64,000 nucleotides of DNA. Source: Pollenia angustigena (lineage: Eukaryota; Arthropoda; Insecta; Diptera; Polleniidae). Numbering within the stretch: position 1 is the stretch's first letter; every line of letters begins with the position of its first letter. Positions 55,961 to 64,000 of this stretch are shown piece by piece. Below the pieces are notes generated by a model that ran no database searches, was not told the origin of the DNA, and saw only the letters and a list, made by a program, of their open reading frames with translations. A program made the position numbers and the translations under genes. Location of the stretch: assembly GCA_930367215.1 (NCBI GenBank), contig OV884059.1, positions 69,039,393-69,103,392 on the forward strand, read 5' to 3'.

Positions 55961-56357
55961 CAAAGAAGTCGGAGTTTAAGTAATTGTATCGGAGTTGGAG
56001 TAGAAGTACCTACAAAAACTCGCGACTCCGACTACAAAATTTTTCGGCATAAAAAATTTATTAAAATTTTTCAAAAGTCAGAAAATAAGGACCAGTCTTC
56101 TGTACATATGTAAAGAACATTATTAAAGCTCAAGGCGGCACGTGTTAGAATTAAAACATCGATTAGATATTTTTACAAAACCATTTTATTGCTCTACTTA
56201 ACCATTAAAATGTACTGCGTTTATAGTTTAAAGCTGTGTTCGAAAATAAACAGTACATTATTTAACGTTCGGCTCACACACCCAGGAACGATATCTATTT
56301 TTTAGAGATTGTGTAGACATACACAGCCCTTAATACCGTTCGTAACTATTTTCAAGA

Positions 56358-56400
56358 AAGAACCGAACATAATATAACATTATATAATGTTCGGTTCTTC
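56358..56400. repeat. Perfect palindrome at the hAT insertion site
   Basis: gaaccgaacataatataaca followed by ttatataatgttcggttctt is a nearly perfect hairpin ending next to the hAT MITE duplication. Confidence 0.7.
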
Positions 56401-56408
56401 GTTAAAAA

Positions 56409-56893
56409 TAGAGTTGGGCAAAATCGTTCCTTTTGTGGAATCGTTCCGACCGATCCGAAAGATCAAAGGAACTAGGTCGTTCCTTTCGTTCATCGTTCCG
56501 GTTTTTACTTTGAACAATGAATGAACGTGGAACGAAAAAACTTCTATGTCGTTCGTTAAAACGTCAACAATCAAAAATTTGTTATTGTTTGTTTTTATGT
56601 TGTGGCGTAACAACTACCTACATAAGAATTATGTATTGCTAAAATATATTGCTTTGGATCACATTAGTAATTGATTTAATTAGAAAATTTTTATATGTCA
56701 CGACAAAAATACACAAAAGTCGGCAACATTGATCAATACACAAAAAATAACCCTACAAAAATACATGTGATCTCCCACGGATTGCAATTGCGGAACGAGG
56801 AACGACAAAAAATTAACTATTGAAAAAGTCCGCACCGTTCCTTTTAGGGAATCGTTCAATGGAACTAGGTCGTTCCGGAACGACACAACTCTA
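56409..56893. mobile_element. hAT-type MITE with GTTAAAAA duplication
   Basis: Termini TAGAGTTGGGCAA and ...ACAACTCTA are inverted and flanked by exact GTTAAAAA (56401-56408 and 56894-56901). gttcc/ggaac words (cgttcctttt, ggaactaggtcgttcc) repeat many times within 130 bp of both ends. 485 bp, non-coding. Confidence 0.9.
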
Positions 56894-57189
56894 GTTAAAA
56901 AACAAAACAATTGTAGTGAAACTGTAGACAAACATTATATTTTAATGTTCTATACTGTTTTTTTCGTGTGTGTATTTGGTTTTTGTAAAAAATGTTGGGT
57001 TTTTTTTACCAGCCAAAAGGGACGAACATTAACGAGCCGAAGTTTGTGGATTTTCAAAAAAAAAACCGAACGGAATTAAATGTTCACATCTTTTGTTGAG
57101 TTTGGTAAAAACAGTAATATTTTTGTGTTTGAAAGATGACTAACAGGGAAACGTTATTTTTTTTAATGATTTTCTACACAAACACTATT

Positions 57190-57400
57190 AGCGTAGTACT
57201 GAAATTCTGTAGCTTTTTAACGACAAAAAATTGTCGTTAAGTAGTCAAAATTCGTTAGCTAACGAAAGTTGTCGTTAAGAGCTATTCTGTAATGAAATTT
57301 TAACAATTTTTATCGGCAAAAAATGTCGGTAGCTAACGACACAAAAAAAGTTCTTGTTTAATAATAACGACAATAAATGAACTGTTAACAGATTAAAAAT
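57190..57400. repeat. Cluster of TAACGACA inverted words
   Basis: ttaacgacaaaaaattgtcgttaa, gttagctaacgaaa, gttgtcgttaag and gtagctaacgacac form overlapping hairpins. Probably the remnant of a foldback MITE; borders unclear. Confidence 0.45.
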
Positions 57401-57424
57401 ATAGAGTAAAGTAGCCAATTTTTA

Positions 57425-58130
57425 ACACGAAAAAAGTAAGAAAGTATAGTCGATCAAGTCCGGCTCTACATTGCAGTATTTGGGCGATCATATTTCCGCC
57501 AAAAAGAGTATGTTGTGAGGTTATTATTCACATAATACATTTTTGTGCCAAATATTATCTAAGTATCTACCATTATTAGTGTATTCGTATGGGAGCTGTG
57601 GTCAAATATGGACCGATTCTAAAAAAATTTGTTCTGGTGATTAATTTAGGTTGCGACAAAATATTTTTGGATCTTATTCAACTAAAATGTCTATAAAACA
57701 AGATGGCTATTAATAGGCACAGAACCCTATTCCGGAAAGAAGTTTTCATGTGGGCTATAAAAATTAAATAACTGCTTCTCACCATTATAAAAATGCTTCG
57801 ACCTTGTGACAATAAACGCATATGTGCCAAATTTTATAAAATTATTTTTAAAACTGGGACCTGTAATTTGCACACAAGGTTATCTTGGACAGACAACCAG
57901 CCATGTATCAAATATGGTCTGTCAAGGTTTTCAAACTGCCGAATTCGGTGAAGGTAGGTTCAGAAACACCATACAAAGCCTCTCGGAAAACACTTTATTA
58001 CGCCAAAAATCCGTATCAAATAGCACTATTGCAGTTAAATTTGGTATGTTATTGTTTCATATAAAGGCTCTTGACTAACACTTTATAACGCCAAAATCCA
58101 TAGCAAATTACGCTTACAACTACAATTAGT
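57425..58130. repeat. Fly dispersed repeat region, copy 2
   Basis: tagtcgatcaagtccggctc, gtggtcaaatatggaccgat and attccggaaagaagttttca resemble the dispersed-repeat words at 45800-45980 and 60110-60650. A 90-codon frame inside has no recognised domain. Confidence 0.45.
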
Positions 58131-58169
58131 GTTGGGAGGATTTTAACCAATTGAATTGGGGAATGTAAG

Positions 58170-58395
58170 ACAAAATAAAATGACTGTTTATTGTTGGTAT
58201 TTTGTTAAAGCTTTGATATCGTTGAAAATAAAATTGTGTGTGCTTGTTATTCTCATTCGCTCTACAGTTTTATTTGCTAATATCTTTGGCTTTCTAAAAT
58301 TTTTTGGTAGAATGTTTTCTGATGATCTGGCCTAAGCAACCCGTGAAATGCGCATGGGAACTTACTTATCCTCCAACAATAAATGTCAGTCTACT
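58170..58395. mobile_element. Small inverted-repeat element (CTGTTTATTGTTGG ends)
   Basis: gactgtttattgttgg (58174) and ccaacaataaatgtcagtc (58374) are inverted. The end motif matches the foldback element at 33598-33970. Non-coding. Confidence 0.5.
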
Positions 58396-58819
58396 TGTCA
58401 GAAAATTAAATTGGGAATTAAGCACAAAAAACAAAATCTTATTAATTTAAAATTTTGTATTCCCAAAAATTACTTTAATAATAACCCGATTGTAGTGAAA
58501 TTTGTAGTCTCATAGTTTCATAAGACAAGAAATCACTCTTTCAAATTTCCGATGTGTCCCACACAAAACCTTCTTCTGAAGATCACTTTAATACGCCTTT
58601 AATCAATAAAGTTGTATATACCAGTGTTACCACCAGCAAGATTCAAAGTTACACTTGAGATGAAGCAAAATTGCCCGATTTAAATGAAATTTCACCTGAT
58701 ATAAAATATCTAGGGACACAAGCGTGCATTGGGCAGGTTCGGAGGCCTATGAAAACGCAAGGAAATTTACTAAGATAGCAGCCCTATAACCGAAATAGGT
58801 GTCGTTGGTCTAATCAACC

Positions 58820-59394
58820 ATGATTACCGAATATAAATCGATTCGAGTATTTACAAGGAAAAATAATAAACGGAAACACTTGACGACGAACAATAGCTAC
58901 GTTAAACGGATACGAATAGGACAATGGAATGTAAGGACGTTATATCAAGCTGGTAAATTTGCAGAATTATCAAGAGAGATTGAAAGATTGAACATCAGCA
59001 TCTGTGGGTTAAGCGAAGTAAGATGGAACGGAAGTGGGGAGGTGCGAAACAGAAAAGGAGATGTGTTTATATATTCCGGTATGCCAAACGAGGATGATGT
59101 ACATGCAAGAGGAGTAGGAATATTCTTAAATAAAACCGCGTACAGCGCATTAATAAATTGGAAAGCTGTCTCAGAAAGAATTATCACTGCAACACTAAGA
59201 ACTAAGTACAACAATATTACCCTAATACAGTGCTATGCCCCTACAGAGGATAAAGATTTAAATGATAAAGAGAGCTTCTACAGCCAACTGAGCAGTGTTC
59301 TAGCACAGGTTCCCCGTAAGGATATTACCATACTCCTTGGCGATTTTAATGCACAAATTGGTCCTGACAACGAAGGGTATGAAGATGTTATTGG
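58820..59394 (+). pseudogene. LINE endonuclease domain (5' part of the split ORF)
   Basis: From ATG 58820: a basic leader, then RIGQWNVRTLYQAGKFAEL, ICGLSEVRWNGSGE, HARGVGIFLNK, SERIITATLRTKYNNITLIQ, CYAPTEDKD and ILLGDFNAQIG. These are the Asn, Glu, Tyr and Asp/Asn residues of the exonuclease-endonuclease-phosphatase fold that nicks target DNA. There are no stops in this part; it ends at GYEDVIG where the MITE begins at TTAA 59395. The remaining SDH motif is in the second part (GSDHYLIIAEV). Confidence 0.88.
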
Positions 59395-59670
59395 TTAACC
59401 CGGCAATTCCCAGTGTCACCTATAGGTGACAAAGATTAACGATAGCGATAATGGAATTAACGATAGCGATAATGGAAATCTTGAGTCTGGAGATGACCCT
59501 GGTTGTACCCTCTTGTGGATGGGAAGGTAACCGATGGAGAGGTTGAGACAAAAATAAAGCTAACTGCGATCACTTTCTTAGCCGAATGTTAAAAATGTGT
59601 AGTAAATTATGCCCAGTGTCACCTGTAGGTGACACCACTTTAATATCGGAATTACCAATATTTTCTTTTT

Positions 59671-60775
59671 TATACCCTCCACCACAATTAGTTGTGAAGA
59701 GGGTATATTCAGTTTGTCATTCCGTGTGAAACTTTTTTACTATTCATCTCAGACCCTATAAAGTATATATATTCTGGGTCCTTGAGTAATTTTAAGTCGA
59801 TTTAGCCATGTCCGTCTGTCTGTCCGTCTGTTCGTCTGTTGAAAACACGCTCACTTTCGAAAAACTCAAATGAAATCAACAAACTTGGTGTCAAATTGCT
59901 TGTAGTTATCCTAAGCAGTTTGGGATTGAAATTCAGCAAAATCGGTTCAATAGGATCTGAGCTATGAATCAAAATGTGGAACCACCACCTAAAAAAAATT
60001 GATAATTTTGTTACAAAAACTAACATAAATGGTGGAAAAATGCACTGAATGATATAAGATTTCGCAACAATTCGTTTTATTCAAGTGGAAATCACGCTGT
60101 GAAATTTCGTGAAGATCCGTCAATAATTTACCCTAGGCCCCATATAAGCCCTACTCCCGGAAAACAGTATATTAAGCCTAAAACCCTAACTAACAAGGCT
60201 ATCATTACAAATTTTGGCAAGTCACAGTTACATAGGACTAAAAATTAAACCGTTAAGTTTCGTGAAGATCGGTCCATAATTTACCATATGCCCCATATAA
60301 AACCTACTTCCGGAAAGCAACTTAGTACGCCTAAAAACGTAAAAAATAATGCTATCATAACAAAATTTGGTACATCAAAGTTTTATAGAACTAAAAACAA
60401 ATCTTTGAAATTTCGTGAAGATCGGTTCATAATTTACCATAGGCCCCATATAAACTTTACTCCCGGAAAACAACTTAGTACGCCTAAATCCGTAAAAAAT
60501 AATGCTATCATAACAAAATTCGGTACATCAAAGTTTTATAGAACTGGGAAAAAGACTGTGAAATTTCGTGAAGATCGGTCCATCATTTACCCCAGGCCCC
60601 ATATAAACCCTACTACCGGAAAACAGTTTAGTCGCCTAAATCCATAATTAATAACAAATCGTCACTGTTTAAGATAATAATAACATCATACAGATATTAC
60701 TCCTTAAACATTCGAACTGTCGGTGGAGGGTATCAAAGATTCGGCACAGCCGAATATAGCACTCTAACTTGTTTT
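59671..60775. repeat. Fly dispersed repeat with terminal TATACCCTCCACCA (nested)
   Basis: Starts tataccctccaccacaatta, passes tcgatttagccatgtccgtc and (TGTC/CGTC)n, and ends cggtggagggtatcaaagat...cggcacagccgaatatagca. This is a common higher-fly repeat architecture. It contains the 152-bp tandem units described separately. Confidence 0.8.
60060..60655. repeat. ~152-bp tandem repeat, about four units
   Basis: The word gtgaagatcggtccataatttac recurs at about 60112, 60262, 60415 and 60569. Each is followed by a GCCCCATATAAA block and cccggaaaacagtttagtac, then ataatgctatcataacaaaa. Unit length about 150-154 bp; similarity is highest between the two middle units. Confidence 0.85.
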
Positions 60776-60851
60776 AATTTGATTTTGTACTGATATGTAT
60801 TATTTGAAAGTTTTGTTTTCATTATTGAAGGTATGGGAATTGCTGGGTTAA

Positions 60852-63248
60852 CACGCTATTGGCTGCCGCAACGAAAACGGTGAACTGCTGATTGAACTAT
60901 GTACAAATTATGAATTAAAAATAGGCGGATCCATGTTTCCCCATAAAAGAAGCAACAAGATGTCATGAAACTTTGAAAGCTAAATAGATCACATTTGTGT
61001 TTCTAGAAAATGGTGTAACATTCTATGTGATGTACGTAACAAGAGGAGCGCAGAAATCGGTAGTGACCATTATCTTATAATCGCCGAGGTAAAGCTAAAG
61101 TTACTTTCCAAGAAGAGAATTCCTCCCCAGACAAAACGTTTCGACATTTCTAAATTACAAAACGAATCAACAAAGCGATTGTTTACAAATAATATAGGAA
61201 ATATCGACATACATTCCCGCGGATCAACTGAAGAATACTGGAGCAAGTTTAAGAATGAAGTACAAGATATTTGTAAAACAATTCTGGGAAATAAACAGAA
61301 TCAACGTAAGGAGTGGATAACAGCAAGCTCCTGGGAACATATAGAAGAAAGAAAATCAATAAAAGTAAAAATGTTGAGCGAAAACGATGTTATACAGAAA
61401 GAAGAATACAAAAATAAACATAAACTTTTGGGCAAGAAAATCAAAAAGAATATAAAAAAGAATATAAAAAAGGATAAAAACGAATATTATGAAAAAATGG
61501 GAAATAATGCGCAAGTCGCAGCAGATAAAGGTGATTCCAAAGAATTATATAAAATTATTAGATCCCTAAGTGGAACTAAAACCACAACTACAGGTATACC
61601 AGTCGAAGATGAATGCGGAACTCTCTTTACCTCTAAAGAAGATCAACTGAGGATTTGGAAACAGCATTTCCAGAGAACATTAAATATTATACATGAGGAT
61701 CAAGAAAACTTTCAAATAAATAGAAGGCACGAAACAAACATTCACGTCTCAACCGAAAATCCATCCTTACAAGAAATTATAGATGCAATACATGGTCTAA
61801 AAAACGGGAAAGCACCCGGGAATGATAGCATACCAGCAGAATGTTATAAAGCGTGCATAGAAGTCTTTTCTGAAAAATTATACCCTTTATTTCAGAGAAT
61901 CTGGGAAGAAGAAAATATTCCATATGATTGGAAAGAGTCAATAATAGTAAAACTACCGAAAAAAGGAGACAAGAAAAAGTGTGACAACTGGAGAGGTATC
62001 TCCATATTACCTTCTATTGCACAAATTTTCAATAAAATAATACTAAATAGAATTTCTGATCCTCTAAACAGACTTATACGCAAAAACCAAGCCGGATTTC
62101 GCAGCGGTAACTCATGTATTGACCATATATGTACAACACGAATTATAATTGAGCAGTCTGTCGAATACAACACAACTCTATATTTAACATTCATCGACTA
62201 CGAGAAAGCATTCGACGCCCTCGACCGTAAATATATATGGCTCGCACTTTTGGCTAGGGGTATACCAGAGAAAATTGTTAATATCCTTAAAAATAGTTAC
62301 AACGGTACCTCTTGTAGAGTACTACATGATGGATGTGTCAGCGAACCGTTTGTTACAACAAGCGGAGTGCGACAAGGTTGTGCTCTATCACCATTACTTT
62401 TCATCACTGTGCTTGATATGGTATTAGAAACATTGGATAGAAATCAAACTGGAATCAACTGGGGTCTTCATCATAGACTAGGGGATCTTGAATACGCTGA
62501 CGACGCGGTTCTTTTAACCAACACTCACTCAGACATGCAATCCAAAATGGATTTACTAGAACGCGAATCCATTAAATTAGGTTTAAAAATAAACATCCGA
62601 AAAACCAAGGCTATGAGGATAAATACAAGCAATGCTACGCCTCTTGTTATTAGTGGACAGCAGATAGCTGATGTAGAAGAATTCGAGTATGTTGGTAGTG
62701 TTTTAACGACTGATGGTGGTGCCTATGCAGATATATGCAATCGAATAAGGAAAGCACAAAGGGCATATGGATCTCTTAGAAATATATGGATGTCAGAAAC
62801 AATAGCTCTGCAAACAAAAATTAAAATATTTAACGCATGTGTCAAATCAGTATTACTCTACGGGTCGGAGACATGGCTAACGACTGTTGCCATAATAAAT
62901 AAGCTGCAATCTTTTATTAATAGATGCCTACGGTCCATTTTAAAAATATGGTGGCCACGTACTATCTCCAATTAAAGATTATGGACTATTACTCATCAAA
63001 AAAGTATACACAATGAGATCATCAAAAGAAGATACGGTTGGCTCGGTCATACTCTAAGAAAGGACGTTAACGAAATATCACACTCTGCTCTTCAGTGGAA
63101 CCCACAAGGTCACCGATCCAGAGGGAGACCAAGAAATACGTGGCGTAGGACAATTAATTCTGAAACTGACAAATCAATAGACCAGTTAAGATATATAGCA
63201 AGAAATAGAACTGAATGGAAATCCTTTGTAAATAGACTAAGTTTATAA
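60852..63248 (+). pseudogene. LINE reverse transcriptase and C-terminal domain (3' part of the split ORF)
   Basis: Resumes with NENGELLIELC, then GGSMFPHKRSNK, IDHICVSRKW and SDHYLIIAEV (end of endonuclease). RT motifs: LKNGKAPGNDSIPAECYKA, DNWRGISILPSIAQIFNKII, QAGFRSGNSCIDHI, LTFIDYEKAFDALDR, SGVRQGCALSPLLF, catalytic YADDAVLL and EFEYVGSVLTTDGG. The end reads IIKRRYGWLGHTLRKD and RGRPRNTWRRTI. Only three stops in about 800 codons: TGA 60966-60968, TAA 60981-60983 and TAA 62973-62975. All sit where a single transition or transversion from Trp, Gln or Glu explains them. A long clean frame (61179-62972) remains. Confidence 0.88.
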
Positions 63249-63292
63249 TTTATTAAATAAAATATGAACATGTCATAATAATAATAATAAAA

Positions 63293-63555
63293 TTAAAGTT
63301 TTATTTAATAAAAATACATTTACAAAGAAGCAAGAACACAACAAACTCATTAAAATTAGATCAATATTAGTCAAACTGTTAATTTTATTTAAATTAACAA
63401 AAAATAACATTAAAGACTTAAAAAAATTTATAAAACATAAAATAAAACTGCTAAAATAATGAGTTTAACTTCCACATTTGGTTAATACATATGGGGAAGG
63501 TTTAAAATGTTCCTTGTCATTGCTTTATCATGCATGCTTTTTAGCCCCATAGAGC
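63293..63555. other. Non-coding, AT-rich
   Basis: No recognised feature. Confidence 0.4.
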
Positions 63556-64000
63556 TTACGAAAGGTTAGCTGTCAAACGAACTGTCATACTGTTTCCACT
63601 TTTTGATCAGGCACATCATCATGAATAGATTCATGCTTGAACAACGCCACCAAATTATCCAAATATACTTTGAAAATCAGCCATCGATTTTCGCAACTTA
63701 AAGGTTACTTCACGACTTAAATGACGCAACTTTTTTTCACTAATGAAGGCGATGTGTTGATTTAGAGAAATAAAACTGTCAATTAAACTTTAAGACCGTG
63801 CGATGTGACACTTATTGACTGTTTTCCGTAGGGTGGTGTAGTCAGTGGTTAATGCTGATAAACCAGCAACAATCGGTGTCTTGGAGGTCAACATTTTTAT
63901 TCGAAAAAGAGAAACAAAATTGGACGTCTGCAATGCGTTTCGTCAAGGACAGGCGCGGTGCGGTGTCTATTTGTTTTAAATCAGTTTCAAATTGTTATCA
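63556..64000 (+). pseudogene. Mariner-type remnant, contiguous copy
   Basis: ATG 63621 begins MNRFMLEQRHQIIQIYFENQ (DUF4817-like HTH start), then stops at TAA. The rest (aaactgtcaattaaacttta, gtgcgatgtgacacttattg, ccagcaacaatcggtgtctt) matches in inverse both flanks of the CACAG element at 50338-53299. The site corresponding to that insertion (ccctacgg in inverse, about 63827-63834) is intact here. Runs to the window edge. Confidence 0.7.

Larger units (their letters stand above)
59399..60847. mobile_element. piggyBac-type MITE with TTAA duplication, carrying a nested repeat
   Basis: Left CCCGGCAATTCCCA and right TGGGAATTGCTGGG are 14-bp inverted termini flanked by TTAA (59395-59398 and 60848-60851). 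A subterminal gtgtcacctataggtgac palindrome occurs twice (59411 and 59618). No transposase coding. The dispersed repeat at 59671-60775 fills most of it. Confidence 0.9.
58730..63292 (+). mobile_element. APE-type LINE (no RNase H), split by a piggyBac-type MITE
   Basis: One long ORF of endonuclease, RT and a C-terminal RGRPRNTWRR-type domain, followed by a short 3' untranslated part and an (ATA)n tail (about 63276-63292) instead of poly(A). A 1449-bp TTAA-flanked insertion interrupts it between endonuclease and RT. The protein resembles sequences that databases often label craniofacial development protein 2-like, which are LINEs; I would place it near RTE-type LINEs with limited certainty. The 5' boundary is approximate. 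Confidence 0.8.

Noticed and set aside
1..64000. CRISPR arrays, prokaryotic operons, rRNA genes, or LTR retrotransposon/viral integration
   Set aside because: No regularly spaced short repeats with unique spacers, no Shine-Dalgarno-type gene packing, no rRNA-like sequence, and no LTR pair or gag-pol/env-type frame seen.

Overview
The window is AT-rich and intron-poor, with no bacterial-type gene order. Almost everything recognisable is a transposable element (TE) or the remains of one. A dispersed repeat that starts TATACCCTCCACCA and ends near CGGCACAGCCGAATATAGC, a tRNA-related repeat, a Helitron-like repeat and the TE families present (Jockey, Penelope, Transib, Tc1/mariner, piggyBac, hAT) point to a higher fly (Diptera, Brachycera). 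Species is not assignable from sequence alone. No confident single-copy host gene was found; the best non-TE candidate is the 3' end of a spliced DUF4806-type gene at the left edge.

Layout. 1-3.0 kb: end of a DUF4806-like gene, two direct copies of a 45-bp-unit minisatellite element, and a MITE. 3.0-7.5 kb: a decayed but nearly full-length Jockey-clade LINE with its poly(A) tail. 7.5-9.3 kb: a 5'-truncated Penelope-like element (RT plus GIY-YIG) with a hammerhead-like motif downstream. 9.8-10.6 kb: interleaved long inverted repeats (order A B A' B'). 11.1-16.2 kb: a decayed copy of a CACAGAAAAAAATAT-ended element containing a piggyBac remnant. 16.4-18.3 kb: a Helitron-like repeat, then a hAT element with a clean 8-bp duplication inside another repeat. 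20.6-25.9 kb: a nested stack. A Tc1-like transposase gene is split by a CACAGAAAAAATTATT-ended element, which itself contains a complete Transib (RAG1-like) transposon. A deleted mariner-type copy follows at 26.0-26.9 kb. 28.6-31.1 kb: the RNase H end of a LINE split by two MITEs. 31-58 kb: mostly non-coding, with foldback elements and MITEs, a second piggyBac remnant (46.1-47.4 kb), a tRNA-like SINE head, and a complete 3-kb TA-flanked element inside a mariner remnant. 58.8-63.3 kb: an APE-type LINE split by a TTAA-flanked piggyBac-type MITE, followed by another mariner remnant.

The standout is the Transib element at 20897-24243. It has an open 667-aa reading frame with all three RAG1-type catalytic residues and the RAG1-type zinc ligands in place. 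Its ends are CACAGTG and CACAGTA, each followed 22-23 bp later by GCAAAAATC, which resembles V(D)J recombination signals. It is flanked by an exact 5-bp CGCCG duplication. It is the only long intact transposase in the window and looks structurally complete, in contrast to its decayed neighbours.
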